Shown piece by piece: positions 1-11,436 of a stretch of 64,000 nucleotides of DNA. Source of the stretch: Oscheius dolichura (taxonomy: Eukaryota > Nematoda > Chromadorea > Rhabditida > Rhabditidae); NCBI GenBank assembly GCA_932521035.1, contig OW051492.1, positions 11,036,001 to 11,100,000 of the forward strand. The letters run 5' to 3'. Every line of letters starts with the position of its first letter. The first letter of the stretch is position 1. The notes beneath the pieces were generated by a model. That model saw nothing but the letters and a program-made list of their open reading frames with translations. It searched no databases and was not told the origin of the DNA. The translations under genes were made by a program, and so were the position numbers.

Positions 1-649
1 ATAAAATTGGCCAGGTGCTCTCTTGGTTTTAAATTTTATGTGTTAAATTTAGATTCCATCTAAAATGTCGGAAGGATCGCCGTTTGGCAGAGAAAGTTAT
101 TCGTCGTGCTTTGGAAAGGGATCGCGACAACATTCAACTTCATCTACAGTTAATTGATTTGGCCTACAGTGATCCTGAATTCGATCAAATGAAAGTTGTC
201 GAAGCTTTTAATGAAGCGCTAAGCTCTCGACTAGAAGACGCTGATCGTTTACGTCTAAGTCAACGCAAATTAGATTTTCTGGAAGACATCGGTGACGACA
301 TTGAAGTGTAAGCAGTTGCAACTGATTCCGAACAACAAGTACTTTAGTCTTCAAGAACATACTGAACAGCATCAACAACTATTGCACGAAGTTGAAAATC
401 CCAATACTCACACTCGAAAGCGGAAAGGCGATAGGTTAATTTCATTATTTTCTTTCTTCATCATTTTTTTCGTTATTTAGAGACTACACTCGGGAGCGCG
501 AACGTGACAGGGATCGTGGATCTCGGCGTGATCGTGACAACAGCGCCGCTCAATACGGCGGAGGAGGACAAGCTGTCTATTATCAACCACAAGGACAGAT
601 GTATGACTACAATGCGGCCTATGCTTACCAGGGACAAGGTTACTACTAA
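1..649 (+). CDS. PRPF39: PRPF39-like pre-mRNA splicing factor, C-terminal part
   Basis: C-terminal end of a HAT-repeat protein of the PRPF39/Prp39 family, a U1 snRNP-associated factor acting in 5' splice-site recognition in the nucleus. Exons read as <1-14, 53-307, 348-434 and 481-649, with introns of 38, 40 and 46 bases. The second exon encodes paired HAT helices (ERDRDNIQLHLQLIDLAYS, then RLRLSQRKLDFLEDIG), which match the last HAT repeats of the family; the next gives the coiled EHTEQHQQLL segment. The tail is Arg/Asp-rich, then Gln/Tyr/Gly-rich, and ends GYY. The 5' part lies outside the window, so length and start are unknown. A polyadenylation hexamer AATAAA is at 757-762. Family assignment rests on recalled similarity in the HAT region. 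Confidence 0.8.
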
Positions 650-1314
650 AAGCCGATTGGTACAATCCCGTTTGATCTATTATTCGTTTGTTTTTTAAAG
701 ATTGTTTTTTTCATCGATTATGTTCTATTTTTAGGATACGTATTATTACTACTTAGAATAAATCGATTATCATTGGATTTTATTTGAAATGCACAACAAG
801 TATAAACAAATGGATAAGGTGGCAAAGGTGTAGATCAATAAGATTCATTTTTGATTACTGAAATTGACTTGAAGATAATGGAAGTTAGAAAGTTAACTGG
901 GACTGGAGCAAAAGATAAAGAATGTAGTACAAGGAGGAGGAGGGGAAGACAAGTTGCACACGGGTGTAAATCTACATGCGAATCAACGCTACAAGAGAAA
1001 GTTGAAAGCACAAATACATATAAAACGTTGATTCCAATTCTTTTTGCAGTTTCATCAAGAACAATATAAAAAATGGAACTATTTTCTTGCACGGGAGAAA
1101 GAGAAATTCTTTTGGCCAACACTGTTGTTGCCCATTTGTGGGAAATAGCTAAAATTATGAGGTTTTGTTTCCTACAAACGGGGGGAGACAGTGCGAATGA
1201 CTGGGGAACACAGTGGGGGGGGAGAGTAAAATGAAAGGAATGACTAGAAAGTATGTTGTTAGCTCGACTTTTTGGGGTAAAAATTGTACAAAATGAGGGG
1301 GACAGGGTGTGCGA
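650..1314. other. convergent 3' intergenic region
   Basis: Lies between the stop codons of the PRPF39-like gene (+) and the LIN-23-like gene (-). It holds the PRPF39 polyadenylation hexamer at 757-762. Short ORFs on both strands at 835-1122 show no family resemblance and no splice context; I see no gene here. Confidence 0.5.
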
Positions 1315-4300
1315 TTAGTCTTCAGCTAGCTCAGGGCTTCCAGGAGGGTCAGGGCGATTCGGCGCCGGCTGGTCGTCCTCATCCTCAGCATCGGAATGAT
1401 CATCATTGTTGATAATATTATTATTCACGGGGAGAACAACCTAGAATATTTGGAATGGCGGGAAAATAAAATTAGGTACCTGTTGAGGTGCCTGAGCCTG
1501 TTGCATTTGGGCTACCCGATTGGCTATCTGATCATTGATGGGCATGCCACGATCCACCGGGAGCTGTTGATTTTCCCCATCAGCATCCAAGAAATCCCAG
1601 ATTAAAATAGTATCGTCGTGGGAGGAGGAAACTATTTGGAAGTCGTCAAACTGCAGCCGAAATACTCTCCCAGTATGTCTCTGAAAAGTTCAGTTTTTTA
1701 AGATTAAAAAGGCTGTAAATCCCGTTTTTAAAAGCCTGCTGACAATTTAGATTTCAATCAACCACACGGGGCGTAATGTTTGCGCACACATGTTAGTCCC
1801 CCTTCTCGGTCGCATTAACCCAATGTTATTACGCGAGGGACAAGGCGCGGTACCCGCTGCCTAGATTAACGGGAAGGGGGAACAGGTGTTCAGTTACACA
1901 CATATTTGATTATTAGGTAGCAACGGAGGGGTTATAATTGCTGTTGTCTGTTTCAAATGGCGGAGAAACCACTAATTTCCAAGGAACAGGTCCAGTTTTT
2001 CGTGCGCCTGCTCCCGTAGAATCTCGGCAGCTGCGCACTAGGTTATTTGGCAGCGCGCCGTGCCATATCTTTTATCTGCCGAGATTTTACGGGTGCAGCG
2101 GCAAGGAATTCAGCCAAGAGACAGAGTACTCGGGTACAGAAAATTGATTTCTAGGTCAAAAAAAAAGAAATTTTCGGGTACAGTATTCGTTTCTACTGAT
2201 TTTTCCATAGGATTATGATAATATCAACTCTTTTTCAGTCTTTATACTCCCGTTGACCTTGTATCGCTCCTTTTGTGTCGGTCCCCGTCTCCGTCGCCGC
2301 CGTTTGCCCTGAGGACAGGCACGAGCGCTGTCTCTCTCTTCTCTTCTCTCGCGCGTGGGGTGTAAGTGGAAATCGCCAGTTCGCAACGTATTTGTGAACA
2401 CCATCCCGTAAGAGAGGAGAGGAGGGGGGCCAGGCCAGTCTTGACAGTTCGGGCCCGGTTTTTCCGGGGCGAGGAGGCCAGAGGGTGGCGGAGACGGGCG
2501 GTGTACCCCCCTCACGTAAGAGAGAGAAACATGAACCTGATCCCCCCTCGCTTCCCGTCCGGCGTCTGTCTGGCCGAGTATTCTTTGAGCAGCGCGGGTT
2601 GCCGCCAATTTCCGGAGCGTTTTGTGATCATCAGAGGGGGCAGGGAAAAAGGAGGACGTGGGCAGCCCAGTAAAAAGGAGGAAGTATCCATCGGATCCGG
2701 GCCAGTATGGCGCATTTTCGGGGGAAGCGTGCCAGCTTTGCGCCTTTTCGGTGCAATAGTCCCAATAGACTAATTACAGAACGCCAAAGATTATAGACCC
2801 TGTGCACCGGAAAAGCGCAAAGCGTGCGCGCTTTCCCCGAAAATCCCCCTTACTGGCGCGGATCCGGTGTTAGGCGGGCAAATGGCAAGTCCCCGAGAAT
2901 AGCCCTTGTTTTCTAACTATAGACAGAGGAATTTATTACACCCTTTGGCAGCGGAAGCGTGCGGAAGGGGCACAATGGATCAGAACCTGTTGGCCCCAAA
3001 AAGCGTTCCCCTTTCCCGCCTAGAAAGCAACTTTTACAGTCACTGGGGCGGTAATTTGCTAGGAAAACTTGTCTAGGGTGTTGTGTACTTGTTCATCTTC
3101 CTCTCAAGACTGAGAACACCTCAAAAAATAGATTTTAGGGCGGGAAACCCGGCTCCGGGCCAGCAAGGCGCATTTTCAGGGGAAGCGCGCAACCTTTGCG
3201 CTTTTTTACTGCATTTATCCTAAAAAAATAGTAGTTACAGTATGCCAAAGATTCTAGAGAACAAAATTAATCGCTTCAGGATCCTGGAAATTCAAAAAAG
3301 ATGGATTAAAACTCACTTGAAGGGAGCTGAGGCAGAGGGCGTTGGGCGGAGTACGGGTATCCAGGGCCGCCTGTAGATCCCAGACTTTAATTTTACCATC
3401 ATAGGCTCCCGAAACGATCCTCTTGTCGTCGAATCGAATACAGCGGACGAGTTCTTCATGTCCCTCCAGGACCCGTAAACAGACACCGGAGATTATGTCC
3501 CATAACCTGAAGCAGGGAGTTTTTTCTGGTCTTAAAAGTATCGTCCATCTTCTATTCGCTCTCTCTCTATAAATTCTAACACGCATGGATGATTAGCCCC
3601 CCTGGGGGACACCCGCAGCCGCCCCGGCCCCTCCCCCCGAAGGTGTTGGATTATTAGCCGGCTCGGAGCAAAGTGATCTCTCTATCTTGATTACAGCGTT
3701 GAGAGGTACTAATCAAATAGCAGTTGGAGAAAAATTGAGACTCTTGGCAAATAGAGGAGAACGGTTCTGTCAAGTGAGACCAATAAAAATTAGTCTATAG
3801 CTTGCTTCAATTGAAAATTCGAGCAAAATTAAAAATACGTAATAGCGCAGTGGTAAAGCTGCAAGTTCAAGTTTGAGTAGCGCGAGTTCGATCCCGCTTG
3901 TGGTTATTTTTGAAAAGAAAAATTGTTGTTCCTCAAATTCTTTCCATTTTCTTGTTCTTTTCTGTTTTCATGAAACTAGTATCATTTTTTTCTTTACTTG
4001 GGGTACTAACTCACCTAATTGTATTATCACTGGATCCGGAAACAACCAATCTGCCGCGATATTGCAAGCAGGCGATTCCTCTCCGATGTCCGGAGAGAGT
4101 TCGTACAAATTCGAGATTATCAGCCGACCAGACTTTTATCGTTCGATCGCCCGACGCGCTGACAATATATCTCTCATCAAAATCGACAACATTTACAGCA
4201 GCTCTGAAGGGAATTTTCTCTTTTTTTTGCTATTTTAGTCTCTATTTACCTATGGCCTACAAGAACACGGCGAATGTTGATTTCTCTCGATGAAACCATG

Positions 4301-5641
4301 TCCCAAACAGCGATGGAACGATCCTTTGAACTGAAAAATAAACAAAAATGAAAAAGAAAAGTAAATAATCTATACCAAGTAACCATAACGCCATCGTTGA
4401 ATCGTAAATGAAGAACTGCTTCACAGTGGTGTATTAGAGTATTGAGACACTCGCCAGTGTTTACATCCCAAACTCGGACAGTCGCGTCCGATGAACCTAA
4501 AAATAGCAGTCAAGGACATGTGAAAAAAAGTACTTACCCGAAATAATAACCCGATTATCATATTGCAAACAGAGAACAGAGCCGGTATGGCCGGAAAGAG
4601 TTTTAGAGCAGCTGAGATCTGCTCGATTCCATATTTTAATTGTATTGTCGCGAAGGCCGGATACGATCTTCTCATCATCATATTGTAGACAATAAACGCC
4701 TTTACTCTGTTGGCTGTTGCAATTTATTGTTTTCAATGTGTAGTGGCCGTTTTTCCAATTGTGTTCAATTTTAGCTATGTCAGCTCTTACTTTCGGATAT
4801 AATTCTCTAAAATAAATATTATAAAATGTTGCAAAATGAAAAACAATATAAAAATAGAGAAATGAACACTTACCGATAAAATTTGTGCTGCAACATGATC
4901 ATCTCAATGTAATTTCCCTTCATCATATGGTAGTTCTTGTTATAATGTTCACAAATCAATTGTTGTGCTGATTCTCGGCCAATAAGAACAAACTTCTTCC
5001 ATTTTCTCTTCTCGCTGAGCCCTCTCCACAAATTATCGGCTCTAACATGTTGCTCTATCATTTTTCTCCACATTTGTCCTTTAGCTAGCTCAAGCCGCCA
5101 CGCTTTGCTGACTCCTTCACAACTGGCAAGTGTTTTAGCATCCAAATTTTTTAATATAATAGCAGGTAAATTTTCTAAATGGTATTCTTTAATAGAAGGG
5201 ATTTGGGGAACAGGTTACCGTGTAAATTGGCAATAAAATCACGTTGAAGCATCGGCCGGATGAATTGATCTACCTGACCTATCTGATAATGCCCCATTTT
5301 GTGGAGGATCTGTTTGATGAAGTCGAATTGCTCTGGTTCTGCCCATTCTTGAAATTTCTGAACATGGGGAATAACAATGGACGCTGTTCAACTCACTTCT
5401 ACGACTTTTTGTTGTTCTTCCAAATATCGTTCACCCAGTTCGTATTCATTCTTTTCTCCTAAACTCAAATCCGCCAAAAGATCTGTAGTTCGTGCGGATA
5501 CATACTGAATGAAGAGTTAATTAAACCGGGCAAAGGGCAACTCACGGGCTCACGACTGCAATCCATTGGGATCACCCCAGCAAAAGGGGAAGGTGCGGGG
5601 TACTCACAGTTAATTGCATCGTTGGCTTCACCGCTGTCCAT
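1315..5641 (-). CDS. lin-23: LIN-23/beta-TrCP F-box WD40 protein
   Basis: Substrate receptor of an SCF ubiquitin ligase, which recognises phosphodegrons such as that of beta-catenin. Exons 5608-5641, 5397-5504, 5219-5357, 4874-5186, 4538-4806, 4376-4496, 4250-4330, 4015-4203, 3317-3506, 1480-1680, 1315-1440; about 590 aa, close to human BTRC (605). In order: dimerisation D-domain ([22 protein letters not shown]), F-box ([16 protein letters not shown]), then seven WD repeats starting [20 protein letters not shown] and ending [19 protein letters not shown], plus an acidic Pro-containing tail. Phases agree from exon 2 to the stop. The exon 1-2 join is uncertain: the best acceptor (TTCATTCAG) does not match the phase of the MDSG exon, and a weaker acceptor 25 bases downstream does. 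The 1.6 kb intron 1681-3316 is repeat-filled. Family assignment is near certain. Confidence 0.96.
2009..2099. repeat. family A palindromic element (copy A1)
   Basis: A 91-base inverted repeat with arms close to GCACCCGTAAAATCTCGGCAG and its complement around a 40-50 base spacer. It lies in the large LIN-23 intron. The family recurs at 11921-12014, 26951-27033, 29006-29110, 30832-30924, 38118-38210, 44466-44556, 45204-45286 and 47491-47571; single arms are at 17981-18002, 26141-26165 and 49412-49436. It has no coding capacity and is a MITE-like non-autonomous element. Confidence 0.9.
2695..2875. repeat. family B inverted-repeat element (copy B1)
   Basis: Arms resemble CCGGGCCAGTAAGGCGCATT with TTCGGGGGAAGCGCGC and TTTGCGC(C)TTTTCGGTGC behind, read inward from both ends. 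The complement arm ends in CTTACTGGCGCGGATCCGG. A second full copy is at 39995-40110, and half copies are at 3155-3260 and 31010-31105. MITE-like, in the large LIN-23 intron. Confidence 0.8.
3155..3260. repeat. family B half element (copy B2)
   Basis: One arm of family B (GGGCCAGCAAGGCGCATTTT, AGGGGAAGCGCGC, TTTGCGCTTTTTTACTGC), followed by the central segment CAGTATGCCAAAGATT. The second arm is missing, so the copy is truncated just upstream of the 3317-3506 exon of the LIN-23 gene. Confidence 0.65.
3838..3905 (+). pseudogene. tRNA-like sequence with A and B boxes (tRNA relic or SINE head)
   Basis: TAGCGCAGTGG matches the internal A box (TRGYNNARNNG) exactly, and GAGTTCGATCC 30 bases on matches the B box. 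The anticodon arm does not fold, the T-stem cannot pair with a 7-base loop, and the ends do not pair as an acceptor stem. It lies in a LIN-23 intron, opposite the gene's strand. A decayed tRNA or tRNA-derived SINE fits; a working tRNA does not. Confidence 0.5.
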
Positions 5642-6917
5642 GCCCTTTACTGAGAGGTGGGGCACCTGAACCTATTCAAATATGAAATTATCCTTCGATT
5701 TCTATGGTTACAGAGCGATTCGGGCGAGGGGAAAAGCAAAGAGAAGAATATATGCCGCGATAAAAGGGAAAGAAGTGTTTCAATTGTAATTAGAAGCATA
5801 TGGACGATGAGAAAAAGATTTCACAAGAAAAAGATGATAATTATGGATGGAAGAAGGAATGTAGGGGAAGTATGAAGTCTGACATAAGCTGGTACGATGA
5901 GAAAGTATAAAATGACCGGAGAATAATGGAGAAAAGGGCTCAGTAAAATAAAACAAATTTCTGCAATATCAAATGAATTAGAGAATCATATCTTCTTCTT
6001 TACAATTAGTTTTCTTCGAAAATTCATCCATAGCTTCGTTTCTCAATAAAACATTACCCGAAATACTTTGTAATTAGACAGTTGAAACTTTGTCTTGTTG
6101 AAAGGCAAACAGCGTAACCATGTGATTGCCTTTTGACACTAAATGTGCTCAAACAGGTTGACCCGATTGGAAACACTCGAAGACATTGCAATCCATGAAA
6201 GTAGCTATCCGAGCGCTTTCTTGACATCGCGGTTAGGGTGTAAAGAAAGCACGGGTGAGAGAAAAATCAGGCGAATCAGATGAAAAAGATAACAACGACG
6301 GCCGGCAACAATAAACAGCTGTCTCAACGAAGTAAAGATGGGAGAAAAGACGCGGTCGACTCGCGAGCAGTCGCCGATATTTACCACGGGCAGGGCTTCG
6401 CGTCAGGACCTCGCAATGTTTAGACCTCATTCAACACATCCGACATCAGGGTCTCTGTAAATGTTCGGGGTGGTTGTATTCCTTTTCAGGTGCATTGATC
6501 TAGCTTATACAGTATAAGTTATATATTCAAAAAGACTAGCTATGGATAGTTATCAATCAACACAATAGGCACGCCCATAAAAATACAGAAAACCAGAAGA
6601 AAACCACTCTCGCTGATTCATTCGCGAGCTGTTTTGCAAAAATTAGGCTGTATAAGAGCAAAAATCGATAGAAACCAATAAATTTGGATGCATATACGAA
6701 ACGACGCGGAGGTCAACCATTTCGCTTGTTTTTCTCAGCAGTTTTCCCTTGCTTCCGACATAAAAAATTTATAGCGCTGTGAATATGAACCTTCATAGAT
6801 GTTTCGTGGTTGCCTATTCGTTCTTTTTGATTCTTGCACTTGAAATAGAAATCGTAACTAATATTTGAGCTTTTTCAGGCTCCTCTCCATCAGTATTGAC
6901 CAAGCTTCAGAAGTTTC
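5642..6917. promoter_or_regulatory. divergent upstream region between LIN-23-like and macro-Deltex genes
   Basis: No convincing exon on either strand. A CTCAG acceptor directly before the LIN-23 start and a TTTTTCAG acceptor at 6874-6881 before the upstream first exon of the macro-Deltex gene could be trans-splice sites. Promoters of both genes are presumably here, but I recognise no specific element. Confidence 0.3.
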
Positions 6918-6944
6918 ATGGTTCGCACTAGATCAGGTAAAAAC
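6918..6944 (+). CDS. possible alternative first coding exon of the macro-Deltex gene
   Basis: Encodes MVRTRSGKN, ends in phase 0 at a good donor (GTAAGT) and follows a TTTTTCAG acceptor. Spliced to the exon at 7781 it would give [20 protein letters not shown], a basic nuclear-type N-terminus. The exon at 7690-7722 ([11 protein letters not shown]) is also phase 0 and joins the same acceptor, so the gene may have two promoters. Only transcript data can tell which is used. Confidence 0.4.
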
Positions 6945-7689
6945 GTAAGTAGTTTTTGTTATATTTCTCATATATATATATAATTGTTCCTCTTACTCTT
7001 TATTGTGGCCACATAATTTCTCTTCGAAATATTTGTTTAGCTCTACAATAGTTCCATTGTAATCATTCCTTATAAAGTAATAAGAATTTTCATCGATCAA
7101 TATCATCACTGCCATTTGAACTATTCTCTCTTGCTTTTGAGGGCAATACAGTCTTAGTTCTCACGATAAATTCGTCATATATTGACCGGAGACGACGATT
7201 TAGCCGCTGTCACATTGTCCAAAACAGTGCTGACTTTTTTTTAATCTGAAAAAGGCCACTTCTTTCTTTTAAAATGTTCCCATTGCTTCCATTTTCATGA
7301 AAAGAATTTTGCATTGGCTTGCTGATAAAACCCGTATATTTCGAAAGCTTCCAACGCGTTTATGAGTGTGTGGAACAGAAACAGTCATCCTTTATCGCAA
7401 CGTTTTGCGTGGGAGTCAGGAATTTTTTGTTCTATTGTTCAGTTGCACAAGTATTATATGGTCCATAACAACCGTAAATAGCTTTGGCATCTGCATATCC
7501 CTTTGTCATTATCGATCGCCACCTGGCAATTATCTAGAAAGTGGCTTTGTAAGAAAATAGCTATTTCGCTTTAGAAAAAAAGCAATTCTTACTGCTACAT
7601 GACCTAAAACGACCTTTAAAATTGCGCCGCTAGCTTGTAAATACTAAATACTGAATTACCTATCAGTGTAGTTGTTGCACTAACAGAAT

Positions 7690-9613
7690 ATGGTGCTCAA
7701 TATATTCGCTCTCCGTGGCAAGGTAGTTTTATTATTTCTTATTATTATTCGTGGTTTCTGTGTTCAAACTTATTTTTCAGCTTCGATCCGTGGCGAAGAA
7801 ACGAAGTCGCCGTGCAACTCGTCAAGTTAAACAGCCTCAAGTACAACCGCCCGTTCCATTGTCACCGGCATCATCATCATCATCATCAGATGAAGAGCAG
7901 CAGATGCCAGTAGTACACGATCCCACGCAGAGCCTCTCGAATTTTATTTATTATCAGAAGAATGGAGCAGAAATCAACATTGATGTTAGAATGGTTGGAA
8001 TACATTTTCTCCAATTACATGACGCATTATTTTTAGGGTTCTATTCTTCAAGAGCATTGCGATGCTATAGCTTTCACGGTCAATGAATCTCTCAGTCTTA
8101 ATGCTGCTCTACCAAGTAAAGTTCTTTCAAAGACTGGTGTTGCTACAGCTATCAAGGTTATTCTTTGAAAAATGATCAAATTTCTAATTTGCAGAAGGAT
8201 TTGAAAATGATCAAAAAGGAGAAGAAATATCTTGCCGGGGACGTTGCTGCTGTCGATTTAGTTAATTCAGATAACGTAATGAAGCCCTTTATTGTCTGTT
8301 AATAGTTGCTTATAGGGAAATGGCTGGACAGCTCTTATGTTTGTCGTCACACCACATGAACCTACTCTAGTTGAAGCATATAAAAATATTCTCCGAGTTA
8401 GCAAAGAAAAAATGCTTTCAAGTATCGCTGTAGTCGGACTGGGATGTGGTTAGTATTTGTAATATTTGTAGTCTTACCACTTGCCTATTATTTGTATGTT
8501 GAATGTCTTTTATTATTTGCTTTAAATAGATTCTGCAGGTCAAATGGGCATCTCGCCTAGAACATCGGCTAAATGCTTTATGGATGCTCTTATGGATTTT
8601 GATAATGAATCGGATCTCGACCATCTCAAGGTAGTAGCTATATTAGATGTACAACGAGACGTTGTAAAAACGTTCATCTCGAAATTGAATGAAATTGTTG
8701 AAGATATGAAATTCTTACCCGATAATAATAGAAAACTTGGTAATTTTAGTTGTCGTTTTTCTCAGATAATACTAATTTCAGTGTTTGTTAGTAATGAAAA
8801 TTTGCTAGAATATGAAGCTCGTCGACTCACACAAATCATAAAAAATACCGATGTCGAAGACGGTGATTGTGTCGTTTGCCTATGCCCTCTTCTAGAAGAC
8901 GGCGAAGTCTGCTCTTTGAAATGTGATCATCAATTTCATTACGAATGTTTCAAGGTATTTATGTGTTTCTTTTTTAACTGTCTCTTTCAGAATTATTTGA
9001 AACAATGCATGACTCGAAAATGTTGCCCTGTGTGCAGGAAGTATTTCTCTGTTCCTTGTGGAAACCAGCCAGCCAATGGTTCTATGAGGGTGGAAAAGAT
9101 TAAAAACTACCGATTAGATGGAGTCGATGCCAATGATACGCTCAATATTGTATACCACATCCCGAGTGGAATTCAAGATGTCCGTTTTAAATTATAATTT
9201 TCATTTAATTTTTTTTAAATTTTAGAGCACTCATCTTCGCCCTGGATTACCCTATAGGGGCACTACACGTTACGCTTTTCTTCCGGATAATGCTGAAGGC
9301 CGACAAGTATTGCGTTTGCTCAAAAAAGCCTTTGAATGCCGTTTGATTTTCACCGTCGGCGACTCGGTCACAACGGGCCAACAAAACGTTGTTACATGGA
9401 ATAGCATTCATCACAAAACTAGTCCCACCGGTGGACCTTCACAGTATGTTCCTTGCTTTTCCTTTTCAATTAAGATTTTACAGCTTTGGCTATCCTGATG
9501 AAACTTATTTTGTAAGAGTTCGTGCTGAATTGGAAGAAGCCGGTATTACTGAAGATTTACTCACTGAAGAAGATCAACAGGAGACGGAATTCCCGGTTTC
9601 CCACGATTTTTAA
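7690..9613 (+). CDS. macrodomain-RING-Deltex C-terminal (DTC) E3 ligase
   Basis: Exons 7690-7722, 7781-7984, 8037-8156, 8195-8275, 8316-8448, 8530-8739, 8782-8954, 8991-9179, 9226-9443, 9484-9613; 496 aa, all phases agree. Residues about 12-60 are basic with a Ser run. Residues 80-245 read as a macrodomain ([67 protein letters not shown]), but its glycine-rich ligand loops are degenerate. Residues about 289-335 are a RING (CVVC...[10 protein letters not shown]...CPVC). The rest is a full DTC domain, including [27 protein letters not shown] and [11 protein letters not shown] domains bind ADP-ribose/NAD+, and Deltex proteins transfer ubiquitin and can ADP-ribosylate it. The Deltex assignment is very strong; the macrodomain is a pattern match that needs a profile search. 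Confidence 0.88.
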
Positions 9614-9890
9614 TTACTCCTAGTCTAACTTGCTTACGTGTTCCATCTTACTCAACTGTGTTAAAAATGTACATTGTGTATTCAAACAGGTACTTTGTAT
9701 CTCACTTAGCCCGACTTCTAGATGTGCCCTTTAGATTTTTTTTTCCTTGGAGTTTTTTGATAATTTCCTCCATGGGTTGATAATAAATTTATGTTGCAAT
9801 AATTATGCTTTCTCGAAGGAATGGGGTTAGATTACCACCATAGTATGTTAAATCCTCAAGTAATACTCTTCCATCAACAACGTTTAAGGA

Positions 9891-11029
9891 ATGAAAAGAA
9901 GAGGCCGTGGAGCACGAGGGTGAGTATATTTAACCCTCAAGTAAATTTCTTCTTTCATTGTTCATGTCCTTTTGGACGACTTTTAGACGATCGAAAACAA
10001 AAATATAATATAACTGCAATGTGAACAATAAATTCTATTTCCAGTGAGTCCGTAGCTGGAAGAGGTAACCGTGGTGGTGCCACTCGAGGCAAAAGAACTG
10101 GCACTGGAGCTACCTCTGACCGTCTTCCCAGTGTTCAACGTAGAACTTCCGCTAGAAATGCTACTCGTCGCGGCGTCTTCGCCCCATTCAGCGGGTAAAT
10201 TATCCTCCGCTAATAAATGACAAATAATATTAGTAACCGTATGGACGATCTGCGAGATAGGTACACGAATCGTAGAAATCTTATCTTCAAAGCAAACTGT
10301 CCATCTAAATCACCACAAGCTCGAGCACAAATGCGCTTCTTGGAACATGTATGGCATAATGTGAGTTTAGAAGCAATAAAAGAAAGAAACCATTTAGGAT
10401 ATAAGATATACAATTGGAGATATTGTTGGAATCACGGATAAAGAAGATAATTTACAATATTTTGCTCAAATTCGCGGTCTGATGGTAAACCCAATGATGG
10501 AGTCATTCGCAGCACTAACTTGGTAAGCAGAAGCATAAAGAAATCAAAATAAATCAAATTTTAGGTTGATCCCGAAAAAATCAGCTCCAAATCCACATAA
10601 ATTTGATGCAGAACAATTTGCGCATGGTCTACTTGATGCAGATAACTATTCTCTCAAGGTAGATACTATTTTTATACAATGACAACAGATACACAATGAC
10701 GGAAAGGACAAATTTAGGAAGAAATGAAGGAAACGAACTGAATTTTCTTTTTTTCGTGTGTAAACAACCTTGAGCAAATGGGCGCCTAATTTGAACAGCT
10801 GAATTTTTAGATTTGTGAATGGATAGCAGGAAGACCCCAACTTCCTTCTTATAAAAAGAATTGGACACCAGAAAGAGCTGCAACAGCAGTTATGAGAGCT
10901 AATTTGGAGACAAAATGGGAACAGCTGCAGCGAGTGGCAAAAGAAGAACTGCTACGGATCAATCAAAGACCACTGCTCAATCTGACCGACAGTAAAAATG
11001 AAGAAGGAGTACAACATTTGCATTTGTAA
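9891..11029 (+). CDS. GATAD1-like chromatin protein
   Basis: Exons 9891-9919, 10045-10194, 10234-10360, 10398-10522, 10565-10658, 10811-11029; 247 aa, phases agree. The core YTIGDIVGITDKEDNLQYFA, QIRGLMVNPMMESFAALTW and LIPKKSAPNPHKFDAEQFA match the BAH-like segment of GATAD1/ODAG, a component of H3K4me3-associated demethylase complexes in vertebrates. The N-terminus is Arg/Gly/Thr-rich (MKRRGRGARGESVAGRGNR) and lacks the GATA-type zinc finger of the vertebrate protein. The C-terminal 70 aa are charged and unlike anything I recall. It begins 277 bases after the stop of the macro-Deltex gene on the same strand, so shared transcription is possible. Confidence 0.78.
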
Positions 11030-11364
11030 TTTTTTAATATTATTTTTATATATTTTTGATCTCAATTGTATTAATAAATCACTTTTACAACAAGATTTTT
11101 GAATAATAACATGGAAAAATAAATTTCTTCAATTGTTTACCGCCCGGCGATCTCCGGCGTGTCTTTTTCCATTGTTTTGCTCATTATTCTTGTTCTCTGC
11201 TGTCTGCGCTTCAATTTTTCCGTTCTTTGCTAATAAAACTATGGGAAATTAGTCTTCTTGTATCATTTTCTTCTAAAGAATGTCCTTGTTAGCTGTTCTA
11301 TTCAATCGCTTTTGTCCAGCAAAGTCCCGACTGGTAATTCGATCAAGGGCAGCTGCACCACCGC
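11030..11364. other. AT-rich 3' flank of GATAD1-like gene
   Basis: Contains AATAAA-type signals (near 11075 and 11120) and no ORF of interest. The base composition changes near here from the AT-rich left flank to the more GC-rich, repeat-rich centre. Confidence 0.4.
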
Positions 11365-11436
11365 GCCTCTATAGCTCAGTGGCAGAGCGTCTGTCTCGTA
11401 AACAGAAGGTCCACGGTTCAATCCCGTGTGGAGGCA
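11365..11436 (+). tRNA. tRNA-Thr (CGT)
   Basis: A 72-base cloverleaf. The acceptor GCCTCTA/TGGAGGC pairs fully (one G-U), the D arm is GCTC...GAGC, the anticodon arm is TCTGT-CTCGTAA-ACAGA with anticodon CGT, and the T arm is CACGG-TTCAATC-CCGTG, with discriminator A. It shares its acceptor and D arm with the two Thr(TGT) genes in this window. No intron. Confidence 0.95.
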
